Positions 8,560-17,622 of a DNA stretch of 64,000 bases are shown piece by piece. This stretch comes from Tessaracoccus defluvii (GTDB taxonomy: Bacteria; Actinomycetota; Actinomycetes; Propionibacteriales; Propionibacteriaceae). Location: positions 2,976,001 to 3,040,000 of the forward strand of contig NZ_CP060789.1 in NCBI RefSeq assembly GCF_014489575.1. The letters run 5' to 3'. Under the pieces are notes generated by a model. The model searched no databases, was not told where the DNA came from, and was given only the letters and a program-made list of their open reading frames with translations. Each line of letters opens with the position of its first letter. Position 1 is the first letter of the stretch. Both the position numbers and the translations under genes were made by a program.

Positions 8560-10221
8560 ATGGGTTGGTTCGTCATCGGCGTGGACTTCGGAACGGAGTC
8601 CGGCCGCGCCGTTGTTGTGGACCTGCGCGATGGGCATGTGATCGGCGACGCGAGCATGGAGTATCCCCACGCGGTCATGGATGAGCGATTCCTCGACGGT
8701 TCACGCTTACCAGCTGAATTCGCTCTGCACCACCCCCAGGACTATCTCGATGTGCTGGTGACCGTCGTGCCTGCCGCTATGGCGCGGGCGGGGATTGATG
8801 GCGCCGAGGTGGTCGGCTTGGGGATTGACGCGACCTCGTGCACGGTCCTGCCGACTCTGGACGACGGCACTCCGCTTGCCTTCGTGGCTCCGTTCCGGAC
8901 GAACCCTCACGCCTACGCAAAGGTCTGGAAGCACCACGCGGCCCAGCCACAGGCGCGGCACTTCACCGCGATCTGTGAGGAGCAGGACCCCGAGTTGTTG
9001 TCAGAGTACGGCGGGGTCATCTCGTCGGAATGGCTTGTACCCAAGGCCTTGGAGATCTTCGAGAAGGACAGGGCCGTCTTCGACGCAGCCCACCGCATCA
9101 TCGAGGTTCAAGACTGGCTGGTGTGGCAGCTGACCGGCAATGAGTTGCGCAACTCAGGTGCTGCTGGGTACAAGGCTTGCTATCGGTGGGAACGAGGTTC
9201 GTACGCGTCGCCCGAGCTACTTGAAGCCACCGCTAAGGGGTTCTCGGCACTCATGCCGAAGCTCGATGCGGACCTGGCGCATCCCGGCACTCGAGCCGGT
9301 TATCTGGCCGAGGAGTGGGCGGAGCGTCTCGGTCTCCATGGCCGTGTAGCGGTCCCGGTGGGGAATATGGATGCCCACGGCGCCGTGGTCGCCGCGGGGC
9401 TGACGGGCCCGGGACCGATGTTGCTGGTGATGGGTACGTCGGTGTGCAACATGCTCATGGGTGAGGACAAGGCCCCAGTCCCAGGAATCTCTGGGGCAGT
9501 GTTCAGCGGAATGCTGCCAGATCTGTGGGGTTACGAGGCTGGTCAAGCCGGAGTCGGCGACGTTCTGAATTGGTACGTCCGCAACATGGCCCCTCACGCA
9601 GTCCATGTCGAGGCTTCAGCTCGTGGGATCAGTCCCCACCAGGTGTTGATCGAGCAGATCATGACCGACGGCTCGGGCGCCGACCGGCCCGACCTCTTGG
9701 CCCTCGAGTGGATCAACGGCAATCGCTCGGTCCTTGTCGACGCTGACCTCAGCGGATTGCTGCTGGGCTTGACAATGGGCACCAGAGCTCACGACATCTA
9801 CCGAACGTTGATTGAGGCGGCCTGCTTCGGCCAACAGATCATCATCGAGACATTCGAGCGTCATGGCATCCCGATCACCGAGATCATCGCCTGCGGGGGC
9901 CTCGCCTCGAAGAATCCAGTCCTGATGCAGACGCTGGCAGACGTGACCGCCCGCGAGGTGAAGGTGACCCAGATTGAGAACCTCTCCGCCCTGGGTGCGG
10001 CGCTCCACGCCAGTGTCGCGGCCGGCTCTACCGCTGGTGGCTTCGACAGCCTCGCAGAGGCTGCCGAGCTCGGCGGCGGCGTCGCCACCATCTACCATCC
10101 ACGCCCGGAGGCGAAGCCTCGGATCGACCACCTCATGTCGGTCTACCGGGATCTGCATCAGCACTTCGGAGTGGACCACAGCACCGTGATGCACGGGCTC
10201 AAAGCCAAGAACTACCTCTAG
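8560..10221 (+). CDS. araB: FGGY-family pentulose kinase, ribulokinase-like
   Basis: 553 residues, close to the usual AraB length. It has the N-terminal phosphate-binding motif IGVDFGTESGRAVVVD, the long AraB-type insertion HAYAKVWKHHAAQPQA near residue 115, the GNMDAHGAVVAAG region in the middle and the C-terminal ACGGLASKNPVLMQTLADVT adenosine-binding motif. It phosphorylates a ketopentulose, normally ribulose. The frame is open upstream from a TTG at 8539, but ATG 8560 has the better ribosome site and the usual family start. No araA or araD lies nearby, and the operon ends in a KdsD-like isomerase, so the physiological substrate may not be L-ribulose. Confidence 0.85.
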   Translation: MGWFVIGVDFGTESGRAVVVDLRDGHVIGDASMEYPHAVMDERFLDGSRLPAEFALHHPQDYLDVLVTVVPAAMARAGIDGAEVVGLGIDATSCTVLPTLDDGTPLAFVAPFRTNPHAYAKVWKHHAAQPQARHFTAICEEQDPELLSEYGGVISSEWLVPKALEIFEKDRAVFDAAHRIIEVQDWLVWQLTGNELRNSGAAGYKACYRWERGSYASPELLEATAKGFSALMPKLDADLAHPGTRAGYLAEEWAERLGLHGRVAVPVGNMDAHGAVVAAGLTGPGPMLLVMGTSVCNMLMGEDKAPVPGISGAVFSGMLPDLWGYEAGQAGVGDVLNWYVRNMAPHAVHVEASARGISPHQVLIEQIMTDGSGADRPDLLALEWINGNRSVLVDADLSGLLLGLTMGTRAHDIYRTLIEAACFGQQIIIETFERHGIPITEIIACGGLASKNPVLMQTLADVTAREVKVTQIENLSALGAALHASVAAGSTAGGFDSLAEAAELGGGVATIYHPRPEAKPRIDHLMSVYRDLHQHFGVDHSTVMHGLKAKNYL

Positions 10222-10260
10222 CACGACGGGGAAGGCCCCCGACACCAGAAAGGAACTCCC

Positions 10261-11298
10261 ATGAAGATCAACAAGAAGTTCGCCACCGCTGCCGTGACAG
10301 CTGGCGTCCTGGCGCTGACCGCCTGCGGCACCGCAGGCGAGGTTCCCGGTGCGACCACTGCCGCCTCAGGCAGCGCCAGCACCGGCGGCGAGAACATTTT
10401 CGTCGTCAAGCTCGCCGGCAGCGACTGGTTCAGCCGTATGGACGACCTGGCCCAGGAGTACGCCACTGAGAACGGGCTCACGGTCAAGCAGTTGGCTGGT
10501 GACGACGCCAGCGAGGAGAAGCAGATTTCCATCATCTCCGACGTCATTCCGCAGCAGCCCGACTCTATCCTGGTCGTGCCGAACTCACCTGAGTCGGTGG
10601 AAGCGGTTCTCAAGCGGGCCATGGACGCCGGCATCACCGTGATCACCCACGAGGCGGCAGGCATCCAGAACACCGACGCATCCATCGAGGCGTTCGAGGA
10701 CAAGGCGTACGGCGCCCACCAGATGGATCTCCTGGCTGAGTGCATGGGCGGGGAGGGTTCCTACGCGCAGCTCGTCGGCTCCCTGACGGTGAAGTCACAC
10801 AACCTGTGGGCCGACGGGGCCCTTGAGAAGGCGCAGGCCGAGTACACCGGCATCACCCGACTGGGCGATGCGATCTCCTCTGACGAGAGCCAGGAGACGG
10901 CATACCAGCGGGCCAAGGAGGTCCTGGCTACCAACCCCGACGTCAAGGGTTTCCTGGGCGCCGCCTCAACAGATGTCGCTGGCATCGGACGGGCCGTCGA
11001 GGAGGCAGGCAAGACAGACGACGTCTGCGTCGTGGGTACCTCGCTGCCGTCGATCAGCGGCAGCCTGCTCGAAACAGGAGCGGTCGACATCATCACCTTC
11101 TGGGATCCGGGCCTGGCTGGCCAGGCGATGCTCTCGGCCGCGCAGAAGGTCAGCGCTGGCGAGGAGATCACTGAGGGCACGGACCTTGGGATCCAGGGCT
11201 ACGAGAGCTTGGTCGAGAGCCAGGAGTTCCCCAAGACGTTCTTCGGTCAGGCATGGATCGACGTCACCAACGACAACCAGGCCGACTACCCCTTCTGA
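10261..11298 (+). CDS. Sugar ABC transporter substrate-binding lipoprotein, RbsB/LsrB type
   Basis: 345 residues with a lipoprotein signal peptide ending in LTAC and a short linker rich in Ala, Ser and Thr. The mature domain is of the periplasmic-binding-protein type 1 class used for monosaccharides (ribose, rhamnose, autoinducer-2). The sequence around SILVVPNSPESVEAVLKRAM is typical. It starts the transporter part of the operon, 39 bases after the kinase stop. A pentose or related polyol is the most likely ligand. Confidence 0.9.
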   Translation: MKINKKFATAAVTAGVLALTACGTAGEVPGATTAASGSASTGGENIFVVKLAGSDWFSRMDDLAQEYATENGLTVKQLAGDDASEEKQISIISDVIPQQPDSILVVPNSPESVEAVLKRAMDAGITVITHEAAGIQNTDASIEAFEDKAYGAHQMDLLAECMGGEGSYAQLVGSLTVKSHNLWADGALEKAQAEYTGITRLGDAISSDESQETAYQRAKEVLATNPDVKGFLGAASTDVAGIGRAVEEAGKTDDVCVVGTSLPSISGSLLETGAVDIITFWDPGLAGQAMLSAAQKVSAGEEITEGTDLGIQGYESLVESQEFPKTFFGQAWIDVTNDNQADYPF

Positions 11299-11323
11299 TC
11301 CACCCCTTCCCAAGGAGACACTC

Positions 11324-12838
11324 ATGAGCACGAAGCCGATGCTGGAGGTGCGCGGCATCTCCAAGCGATACGGCGGAGTCCAGGCTCTCGATGACGTCTC
11401 GGTCACCTTTGACGCCGGCCAGGTTCACTGCCTGGCCGGGGTCAACGGCTCCGGTAAATCCACACTGATCAAGATCATCAGCGGGGTCGAGCAGGCCGAC
11501 TCTGGCAGCATCATGTTGCGGGGCGCCGAGCTGGTCAACAACTCTCCTCGTAACGCTATGCACCACGGCATCCAGGTCATCTATCAGGACATGGCACTGA
11601 TACCCAACCTGACCGTTGCCGAGAACATTGTGATGCTGCGTCGATCCCTGTCGAACAGTCCACTGGTCACACCCACCGCCGACAAGGAGCATGCCCGGGA
11701 AGTTGTGTCTCGCCTCGGCGTGGAGCTCGACCTCGACGCTTTCGTTGAGGACCTGCCGATCGCTGATCGCCAACTGGTGGCAATCGCGCGAGCCCTAGCT
11801 CAGGATGCTTCGGTGTTGTTCATGGACGAACCAACCACCGCGCTGACCTGGCGTGAAGTTGACCAGTTGTTCGTCGTCGTCAACCGGTTGCGCAGCGATG
11901 GTGTCGCCGTCGTGTTCGTCTCCCACAAGCTCGATGAGGTGCTGTCCATCTCCGATCAGGTGACCGTTCTCCGCAACGGAGTCCTGGTCGCCGAGGGGCC
12001 ATCCTCATCCTTCAGCCATGACAGTCTCGCCGAGGCCCTCGTCGGCGAAAAGACGGCCACGGACAGGGTGATCATCGAACCCCAGCCGGCCGACACCCCG
12101 GTCCTGCGGGTTCAAGAGCTTCGCTCCGAACGACTGTTCAAAGGCATCACATTCGACGTTGCCCCCGGTGAGATCGTCGGTCTGACCGGCCTCCGCGGCT
12201 CCGGCCGCTCAGAGATCGCTGAAGCGCTCTTCGGGCTGCTTCCCATCGACGGCGGGATCGTCGAGGTCGATGGTCAACGTGTCCCCCACGGGGACCCGAT
12301 CAAGGCCATCGAGTCCGGCATCGCTTACGTGCCCGCCGACAGACTCACCCAAGGTGTCTTCCTCGACCAGTCAATCAACGACAACCTGATCTCCGCATCA
12401 CTTCCAGCTGTGACCTCCAAGATCGGGGTTCTCGGACGCGCACCGGTCAGAGCCCTTGTCTCCCGCGGCCTGTCATCCATGCGGGTCAAGTACGGCAAAG
12501 AGTCCGACGCCATCCGCACTCTCTCGGGCGGCAACCAACAAAAGGTCGTCCTCGCCAAATGGGCCGAGACCAAGCCACGCGTCCTCATCCTCAATGGGCC
12601 CACGGTCGGCGTGGACATCGGCTCCAAATTCGCGATCCTCGACATCCTGCGCGGATACGCCCGCGAGGGGATGGGCATCGTCATCGTCTCCGACGACTTC
12701 CAGGAGGTCGTCAGCGTCTGCAACCGAGTGCTCGTTGTGGACAAAGGCCTCATCACTCACCAGATAAGCGGAGCCGAGATGACTGAGGAGCACGTCCGTG
12801 AACTCGTCTCTGAGGAGGCACAGCATGAAGACAACTGA
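11324..12838 (+). CDS. Sugar ABC transporter ATP-binding protein, RbsA type (two domains)
   Basis: 504 residues with two ATPase domains. Domain 1 has Walker A GVNGSGKST, a weak signature LPIADRQLVAIARAL as usual for this family, and Walker B VLFMDEPTTAL. Domain 2 has the degenerate Walker A GLRGSGRSE and a full signature LSGGNQQKVVLAK, but its Walker B region reads LILNGPTVGVD, so the expected Asp and catalytic Glu are Asn and Gly. Domain 1 should therefore do the hydrolysis. ATG 11324 follows AAGGAG. The last 14 bases overlap the next gene. Confidence 0.9.
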   Translation: MSTKPMLEVRGISKRYGGVQALDDVSVTFDAGQVHCLAGVNGSGKSTLIKIISGVEQADSGSIMLRGAELVNNSPRNAMHHGIQVIYQDMALIPNLTVAENIVMLRRSLSNSPLVTPTADKEHAREVVSRLGVELDLDAFVEDLPIADRQLVAIARALAQDASVLFMDEPTTALTWREVDQLFVVVNRLRSDGVAVVFVSHKLDEVLSISDQVTVLRNGVLVAEGPSSSFSHDSLAEALVGEKTATDRVIIEPQPADTPVLRVQELRSERLFKGITFDVAPGEIVGLTGLRGSGRSEIAEALFGLLPIDGGIVEVDGQRVPHGDPIKAIESGIAYVPADRLTQGVFLDQSINDNLISASLPAVTSKIGVLGRAPVRALVSRGLSSMRVKYGKESDAIRTLSGGNQQKVVLAKWAETKPRVLILNGPTVGVDIGSKFAILDILRGYAREGMGIVIVSDDFQEVVSVCNRVLVVDKGLITHQISGAEMTEEHVRELVSEEAQHEDN

Positions 12839-13832
12839 CCTGCTCCACCGCCTACGTGGTCGCAACAACGAGGGCGTGCTACTTGCTGTGATCGTCGCAC
12901 TACTGATCATCATGGCCGTGGCGGCGCCCGGGACTCTCACAGCCAGCTTCGCCGGCGACATCCTGCGCTCCGCGATCGTCAACCTCGCACTCGCTATGGG
13001 GCTGCTGATGATCATCATCTCCGGCGGGTTCGACGTGTCGTTCATGGCAATCGCCATCTTCGCCGGCTACGCGACCGTGCAAGTGATGAACACCACAGGA
13101 CTCGACGGCACCATCTGGCCGTTCCTCGCGGCCGCCGTCATCGGCGGCATCCTCGCCATCCCCAACATCATCCTCGTCGGGGTCTACAAGATCCCCACGC
13201 TCATCGCGACCCTCGGGACGCAGACAATCATTCGCGGCGCCCTCCTCGCTTTCGTCGGCTCCTCCTACATCGCGAACATTCCCGAGGGCCTCAATCAACT
13301 GGGCCAGACCTCACTGTTCAACCTCGGCACCAGCCCGGTCAGCGTGCTCGTCGTGCCGGTACTCGTGATCGTCATAGCAGTCTCGTTCGTCCTCAACCGC
13401 ACCTATTACGGCCGATCGGTCTACGCCATCGGCGGGGACCCAGACGCGGCCAGCCGCGCCGGTGTGCCGGTGTTGCGCGTTCAAACATTCCTCTACCTGG
13501 TTTCAGGAATCATCGCCGGCATCGCCGGGCTCATCCATGTGACTATCAACCGCACCGCGAACCCATTCGATCTTGTCGGCGGCGAACTCAACGTCATCGC
13601 CGCCGTCGTGATCGGCGGTGCGCTCGACACCGGTGGCCGAGGCTCTGTCAAGGGCACCGTCCTCGGCGTCTTCCTCATCGCCCTGATGCAGAACAGCCTC
13701 ATCCGGCTCGGGGTCCCGAGCTTCTGGCACACATTCGCGGTTGGCACTGTCGTGCTCGTGGGCGTCACCGTTCAGGCTCTCAGCAACCGCCGAGCCCGCC
13801 AATCGTCACCGATCCTCGAGGGAGCTGCCTGA
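12825..13832 (+). CDS. Sugar ABC transporter permease, RbsC type (first copy)
   Basis: 335 residues with eight to ten membrane segments, of the branched-chain-amino-acid/ribose permease fold. The coupling region GGDPDAASRAGVPVLRVQTF lies near residue 205. The start at 12825 lies inside the ATPase gene and is served by GAGGAGG, so translation is probably coupled. A second, different RbsC-type permease follows one base later, and the two most likely form a heterodimer. Confidence 0.9.
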   Translation: MKTTDLLHRLRGRNNEGVLLAVIVALLIIMAVAAPGTLTASFAGDILRSAIVNLALAMGLLMIIISGGFDVSFMAIAIFAGYATVQVMNTTGLDGTIWPFLAAAVIGGILAIPNIILVGVYKIPTLIATLGTQTIIRGALLAFVGSSYIANIPEGLNQLGQTSLFNLGTSPVSVLVVPVLVIVIAVSFVLNRTYYGRSVYAIGGDPDAASRAGVPVLRVQTFLYLVSGIIAGIAGLIHVTINRTANPFDLVGGELNVIAAVVIGGALDTGGRGSVKGTVLGVFLIALMQNSLIRLGVPSFWHTFAVGTVVLVGVTVQALSNRRARQSSPILEGAA

Positions 13833-13833
13833 G

Positions 13834-14865
13834 ATGAGCACCCGTGATTACCCCACACGCCTCAAGCTGCCCAACACCCACCCAGAGACTCTCCGGCTCC
13901 TAGGGCTGGTCATCCTCGTCGGAGCGCTGTTCCTCGCTCTCCGCCCCGGACAGTTTCTCTCCCCCCTAAACATCCAGTCCATCGGATTCGCACTGCCCGA
14001 GATCGGCCTCCTCGCGCTCGCCATGACCGTAGCGATGGCCAGCGGAGGCATCGACCTCTCCCTGGTCGCAATAGCGAACCTCAGCGCGATCGGGGTGGCA
14101 CTCGTCGGGACGATGTCGCTGGGGTCGGTGCCCGGCACTCTCCTGGCCATTGTCGTGGCGCTCGCGGTAGGGACCCTGTGCGGCCTGCTCAACGGAGTCC
14201 TGGTCGCCTACGTCAACATCCGGCCGATCCTTGCCACCTTGGCCACAGGACAGCTTTATGCCGGCATCGGCATCGTCATCACGGGCGGCAAGGCCCTCTA
14301 CAGCATCCCACTGCCCATCCAGAGCCTCGGGATCGTGACCTTCGCCTACATCCCGATCGTCGTGTTCATCTTCGCAGCCGCTGCGCTGCTGATCTGGTTC
14401 ATCATGACACGCACCGGCTTCGGCCTGCGCGCCGTGCTCTTCGGCTCCAACCCGACAGCCGCCCGCTACTCCGGATTCAAAATTTCACGCGTTCAGCTCC
14501 AGACCTACGCCCTAATCGGGGCAGCAGCCGGACTGGCCGGGATCCTCATCTCCGCACGAGCAGCCAGCGCATCATCGAGCTTCGGCGGCAGCTACATCAT
14601 GCTGGCCATCACCATCGCCGTACTGGGGGGCACCGACCCCACCGGCGGCAAGATCCGCATCGGCGGCGTCATCCTGGCCACCCTGTTGCTGCAGATGGTC
14701 AGCAACGGCTTCAACCTTCTCCAGCTGAGCCCCTACCTGTACCAGATCGTTCAGGGCCTGATCCTCGCCATCTTCGTCGTCGCCGCCATGCGACAAAGCA
14801 AGCCCGGCGGGCTGACACGGCTACTGCGACGTCCCCCCACCCAACCACTCACCACAGCATCCTAA
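13834..14865 (+). CDS. Sugar ABC transporter permease, RbsC type (second copy)
   Basis: 343 residues with about ten membrane segments. The conserved loop reads FGSNPTAARYSGFKISRVQL near residue 210. The start codon lies one base after the stop of the first permease, so the two are made together. Paired, non-identical permeases are usual in LsrC/LsrD and YtfT/YjfF type systems. Confidence 0.9.
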   Translation: MSTRDYPTRLKLPNTHPETLRLLGLVILVGALFLALRPGQFLSPLNIQSIGFALPEIGLLALAMTVAMASGGIDLSLVAIANLSAIGVALVGTMSLGSVPGTLLAIVVALAVGTLCGLLNGVLVAYVNIRPILATLATGQLYAGIGIVITGGKALYSIPLPIQSLGIVTFAYIPIVVFIFAAAALLIWFIMTRTGFGLRAVLFGSNPTAARYSGFKISRVQLQTYALIGAAAGLAGILISARAASASSSFGGSYIMLAITIAVLGGTDPTGGKIRIGGVILATLLLQMVSNGFNLLQLSPYLYQIVQGLILAIFVVAAMRQSKPGGLTRLLRRPPTQPLTTAS

Positions 14866-14877
14866 GGAGCCCGACCC

Positions 14878-15510
14878 ATGACAAAGCCCTCACGCGACGA
14901 AGTGTTCGCCGAAGCCCGAGACCTCGTCCGTCGCGAGTCCGCCACGGTCGGCGCGATCGCAGATCTGGTCGGAAACGAGGCATTCACCCGAGTGATCGAC
15001 CTCCTGCTCGCCACGACGGGCAAGGTCATCACTGCCGGCTCCGGGACCTCCGGAACAGTCGCACGAAGGACCGCCCACCTCCTGTCCGTCTGCGGAACAC
15101 CCGCGCTCTATCTCAATCCCACCGACGGCCTCCACGGCAGCCTCGGCGCCGTCGCAGCCGGTGACGTCGTCATTGCATTCTCCAAAGGTGGCGGCACCGG
15201 AGAACTCACCGAATTCGCCTCCCGGGCCCAACAGCGCGGCGCTAAAGCAATCGCCGTCACCTGCCGTGAAGAGTCAGCACTGGTCGAACTCGCAGACATC
15301 ACGGTGCTGATCCCGGCAGGCGACTCCGATCCCGGCAACGCCATGGCGATGGGCAGTACCTTCGCCATGAGCTCATGGACCGACGCTCTCTCCATCTCTC
15401 TCATGTCGCTGCGCGGCTACACATGGGAAGAGTTCCTGTTCACGCACCCTGGTGGACGCGTTGGTGAGGAAACCGAACAGATCCTGACTGGGTTGACCCA
15501 CCGGGAGTGA
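14878..15510 (+). CDS. SIS-domain sugar-phosphate isomerase, KdsD/GutQ-like
   Basis: 210 residues forming a single SIS domain without the CBS pair found in full-length KdsD. Features match arabinose-5-phosphate isomerases: the phosphate-binding GSGTSGTVARR, LHGSLGAV, the AFSKGGGTGEL loop, and the C-terminal RGYTWEEFLFTHPGGRVG. The expected reaction is interconversion of D-arabinose 5-phosphate and D-ribulose 5-phosphate, although a 6-phospho-3-hexuloisomerase-like role is possible. It ends the kinase-transporter operon, so it probably feeds the sugar phosphate into the pentose phosphate pathway. Downstream to 15667 no gene is seen. Confidence 0.75.
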   Translation: MTKPSRDEVFAEARDLVRRESATVGAIADLVGNEAFTRVIDLLLATTGKVITAGSGTSGTVARRTAHLLSVCGTPALYLNPTDGLHGSLGAVAAGDVVIAFSKGGGTGELTEFASRAQQRGAKAIAVTCREESALVELADITVLIPAGDSDPGNAMAMGSTFAMSSWTDALSISLMSLRGYTWEEFLFTHPGGRVGEETEQILTGLTHRE

Positions 15511-15656
15511 TGGAACCCTCTTCAACACGGCGGATTGCTCTAGGCACCGCCTGCGAGATCCAGCGTCAGCGCCCCCTGAGGAGGGACGGCTTCACCTTGG
15601 AGACCCTTCCGACGCCTACAGAGCCGAGATGATTGTCTTCTGCACGTCGGGGGTAC

Positions 15657-15669
15657 GGTCTAGGTCCTC
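15657..15669. repeat. Short imperfect direct repeat flanking the conjugation/Tad block (left copy)
   Basis: GGTCTAGGTCCTC here recurs with one mismatch as GGTCTAGGTTCTC at 51696-51708. The two copies lie just outside the last T4SS gene and just outside the excisionase-like gene beside tRNA-Ile. Matches this short arise by chance in 64 kb, so a link to an attachment site is speculative. Confidence 0.2.
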
Positions 15670-16174
15670 ACGAACGATCCGACTTCGCTGCCGCGCCCCC
15701 GTCGGAGACGAGGTGGCGGGTGTGGGCGGCGCGTCCGGGCCAGGGTTGGTGTTTCTCGTCGCAGGCGCGGCGCTGGTCGGCGCTGCGGTCGAGGTAGCTG
15801 GGGAGGGCGTAGCGGTGCCATTCTTCAAGCGGCATGGGGCCGAGTGCTTCGCCGGCCTGATAGCGCAGGGCGGCGAGGGTGCTGAGTTCGCGGATCAGGC
15901 CGGGGTGTTCTGGCCAGCACGGTGGCGTGTGATCCGCGGAGTACCAGGCGTGCTGGGAATTGAGCCAGATGACGAATGCGTCGAGCCACTGCCAGGTGTC
16001 GCCCCTCAGATCTGGGTCGGCGATCGAAGTGATGTCCCAGAGGCGGGGCAGGATCTCGCCGTTGACCAGGATGGCTTCGGCTGGTCCTCCGCCGCGGGCG
16101 ACAACGGCCAGATCTATGAGGGCGGCGAGCATGCGCTCGCTCGGCTCCGGGAACGGCTCGAGTGGGGCAACCAT
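15668..16174 (-). CDS. DUF4913-like protein of the conjugation operon
   Basis: 168 residues, soluble. The central part follows the DUF4913 pattern found downstream of conjugal coupling proteins in Actinobacteria: a WLDAFVIWL helix, then CWPEHPGLIRELSTL and a Trp/Cys-His ending (LEEWHRYALP, ACDEKH). Function is unknown. It is the last gene of the minus-strand T4SS operon, 11 bases after the coupling ATPase. The C-terminal 25 residues look low in structure. Confidence 0.65.
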   Translation of the reverse strand: MVAPLEPFPEPSERMLAALIDLAVVARGGGPAEAILVNGEILPRLWDITSIADPDLRGDTWQWLDAFVIWLNSQHAWYSADHTPPCWPEHPGLIRELSTLAALRYQAGEALGPMPLEEWHRYALPSYLDRSADQRRACDEKHQPWPGRAAHTRHLVSDGGAAAKSDRS

Positions 16175-16185
16175 GGCTATGTCCT

Positions 16186-17622
16186 CTAGTCGGTGAGGCC
16201 CAGTCGGCGGGCGTAGGAGTGTGCGAGTGCAGTCTTCTCACCCACCGACATTGGCTTCGTGTCTCGGTCGGTGATGTTGAGCAGCCGGCGTGCTTCTCGC
16301 TGTTGGGAGAGGAGCTGCTTGCCGGGTTTGCCGTCGATGGCGCGGTGGAGGGTGGCGAGGATGGGCTTGCCGTTCTCGGCGACGACGAGCGCGCTGCGGG
16401 CGGGGAGTTCTCGGAGTTGTTCGGGGCGGATGACGGGGGTGTCTTCGCCGTGGGTCGAGATCGAGCCGTGGCTGCCGTGTTGGTGGTTGCGGCGGGTGAT
16501 GCGTCTGGTGCCGAGGAGGTCGCTGATCTCTCGGTTGAAGCTGGCGTCTTTGGAGCCGCCGAAGATGATCAGGGAGTTGGTGAGGTCCTTGATCGCGCGG
16601 GCCTGCTGTTCCCCGAAGATGCGGGTGAGCTGGGCCCAGGTTTGGGAGGCCCAGATGAACGAGATCCCCAACGCCCGCTCGTTTGCCATGCGCGTTGCCA
16701 AGGTGGGCAACGGAGCTGTGGAGGGCAATTCGTCGAGGCAGGCCAGCATGGGCGGGCACAGACGGCCGTAGCCGCTCTCGTTGGCGAGTTGGAGGGCGGT
16801 GTCGAGGACATGTTCAGCGACGGCAGCCATGAGCGGGGAGGCGGAGACGTAGGGGTCTTCGCGGCCCAGCAGGTAGATGGTGCCACCTCGGCGGATGAGG
16901 TCAGCGATGTCGACGGCCGGCCGGCCGTCGCTAGGGACGCAGCGTTCCCGCCGATCCTTCGTAGCGAAGAGGGCCAGTGCTTGGTCGACGGTGGACTTGG
17001 TGTTGCCGGCGGTGCGTTCATCGGTGTTGCTGACGGCACCGGCCAGCAGGCCGGACCAGTTCGGTTCCGCCATCGGATGCGCGCGCAGGATGTCGATGGG
17101 CCGGGTGGCGGTGCGGGGGCTGGCGGCCCACTGCAGCACGTCGTTGAGGCTGTGCCCGGCGAGTGCTGCGGCGTGGAGGTAGCACTGGATGACTTTCGCG
17201 GCTTCGGCGGCGTAGAACCGGGCTGCGGAGTCGGTGCCTTCTCGTCCGCTGCCGAGAGTGCCGGCGCAGAACGCTTTTGCGCGTTTCTCGGCGACGGTGG
17301 CGTTCACGCAGCCGTCGACTGGGTCCCAGATCAGCTCCGGCAGGCCCGGGGCGGCGCCGAACGGGTCGAGGACGGCCACGGGTCCGCGGGCTTGACGGGC
17401 GGCCAGCGTGAGGAGGAGATCATCTGGTTTGGTGAGCGTGACTAGCGCCGCGCCGGGGGCTTGGAGGAGTGCGGGGGTGAGAATGTCAAGGGTCTTGCCC
17501 GAGCCTTGGGGCCCGATGACGCCGGCGGTGCGATCCCACGGCTGCCACAACGCCACCCCGACCGGCACCTTGCTGGTCCCGATCCGCCACCCCACCGCGG
17601 TGGGGTCAAACCGTCGTCTCAT
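16186..17622 (-). CDS. VirD4/TraM-type conjugative coupling ATPase
   Basis: 478 residues. Walker A is GPQGSGKT near residue 37 and Walker B is PPMLACLDELPS near residue 290; a conserved RMANERALGISFIWASQTW follows. This is the actinobacterial type IV secretory DNA-transfer ATPase that brings the relaxase-DNA complex to the channel. No membrane anchor is present in this chain; the gene before it encodes a two-helix membrane protein overlapping by four bases, which may supply the anchor. Together they mark the block as conjugative. Confidence 0.9.
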   Translation of the reverse strand: MRRRFDPTAVGWRIGTSKVPVGVALWQPWDRTAGVIGPQGSGKTLDILTPALLQAPGAALVTLTKPDDLLLTLAARQARGPVAVLDPFGAAPGLPELIWDPVDGCVNATVAEKRAKAFCAGTLGSGREGTDSAARFYAAEAAKVIQCYLHAAALAGHSLNDVLQWAASPRTATRPIDILRAHPMAEPNWSGLLAGAVSNTDERTAGNTKSTVDQALALFATKDRRERCVPSDGRPAVDIADLIRRGGTIYLLGREDPYVSASPLMAAVAEHVLDTALQLANESGYGRLCPPMLACLDELPSTAPLPTLATRMANERALGISFIWASQTWAQLTRIFGEQQARAIKDLTNSLIIFGGSKDASFNREISDLLGTRRITRRNHQHGSHGSISTHGEDTPVIRPEQLRELPARSALVVAENGKPILATLHRAIDGKPGKQLLSQQREARRLLNITDRDTKPMSVGEKTALAHSYARRLGLTD

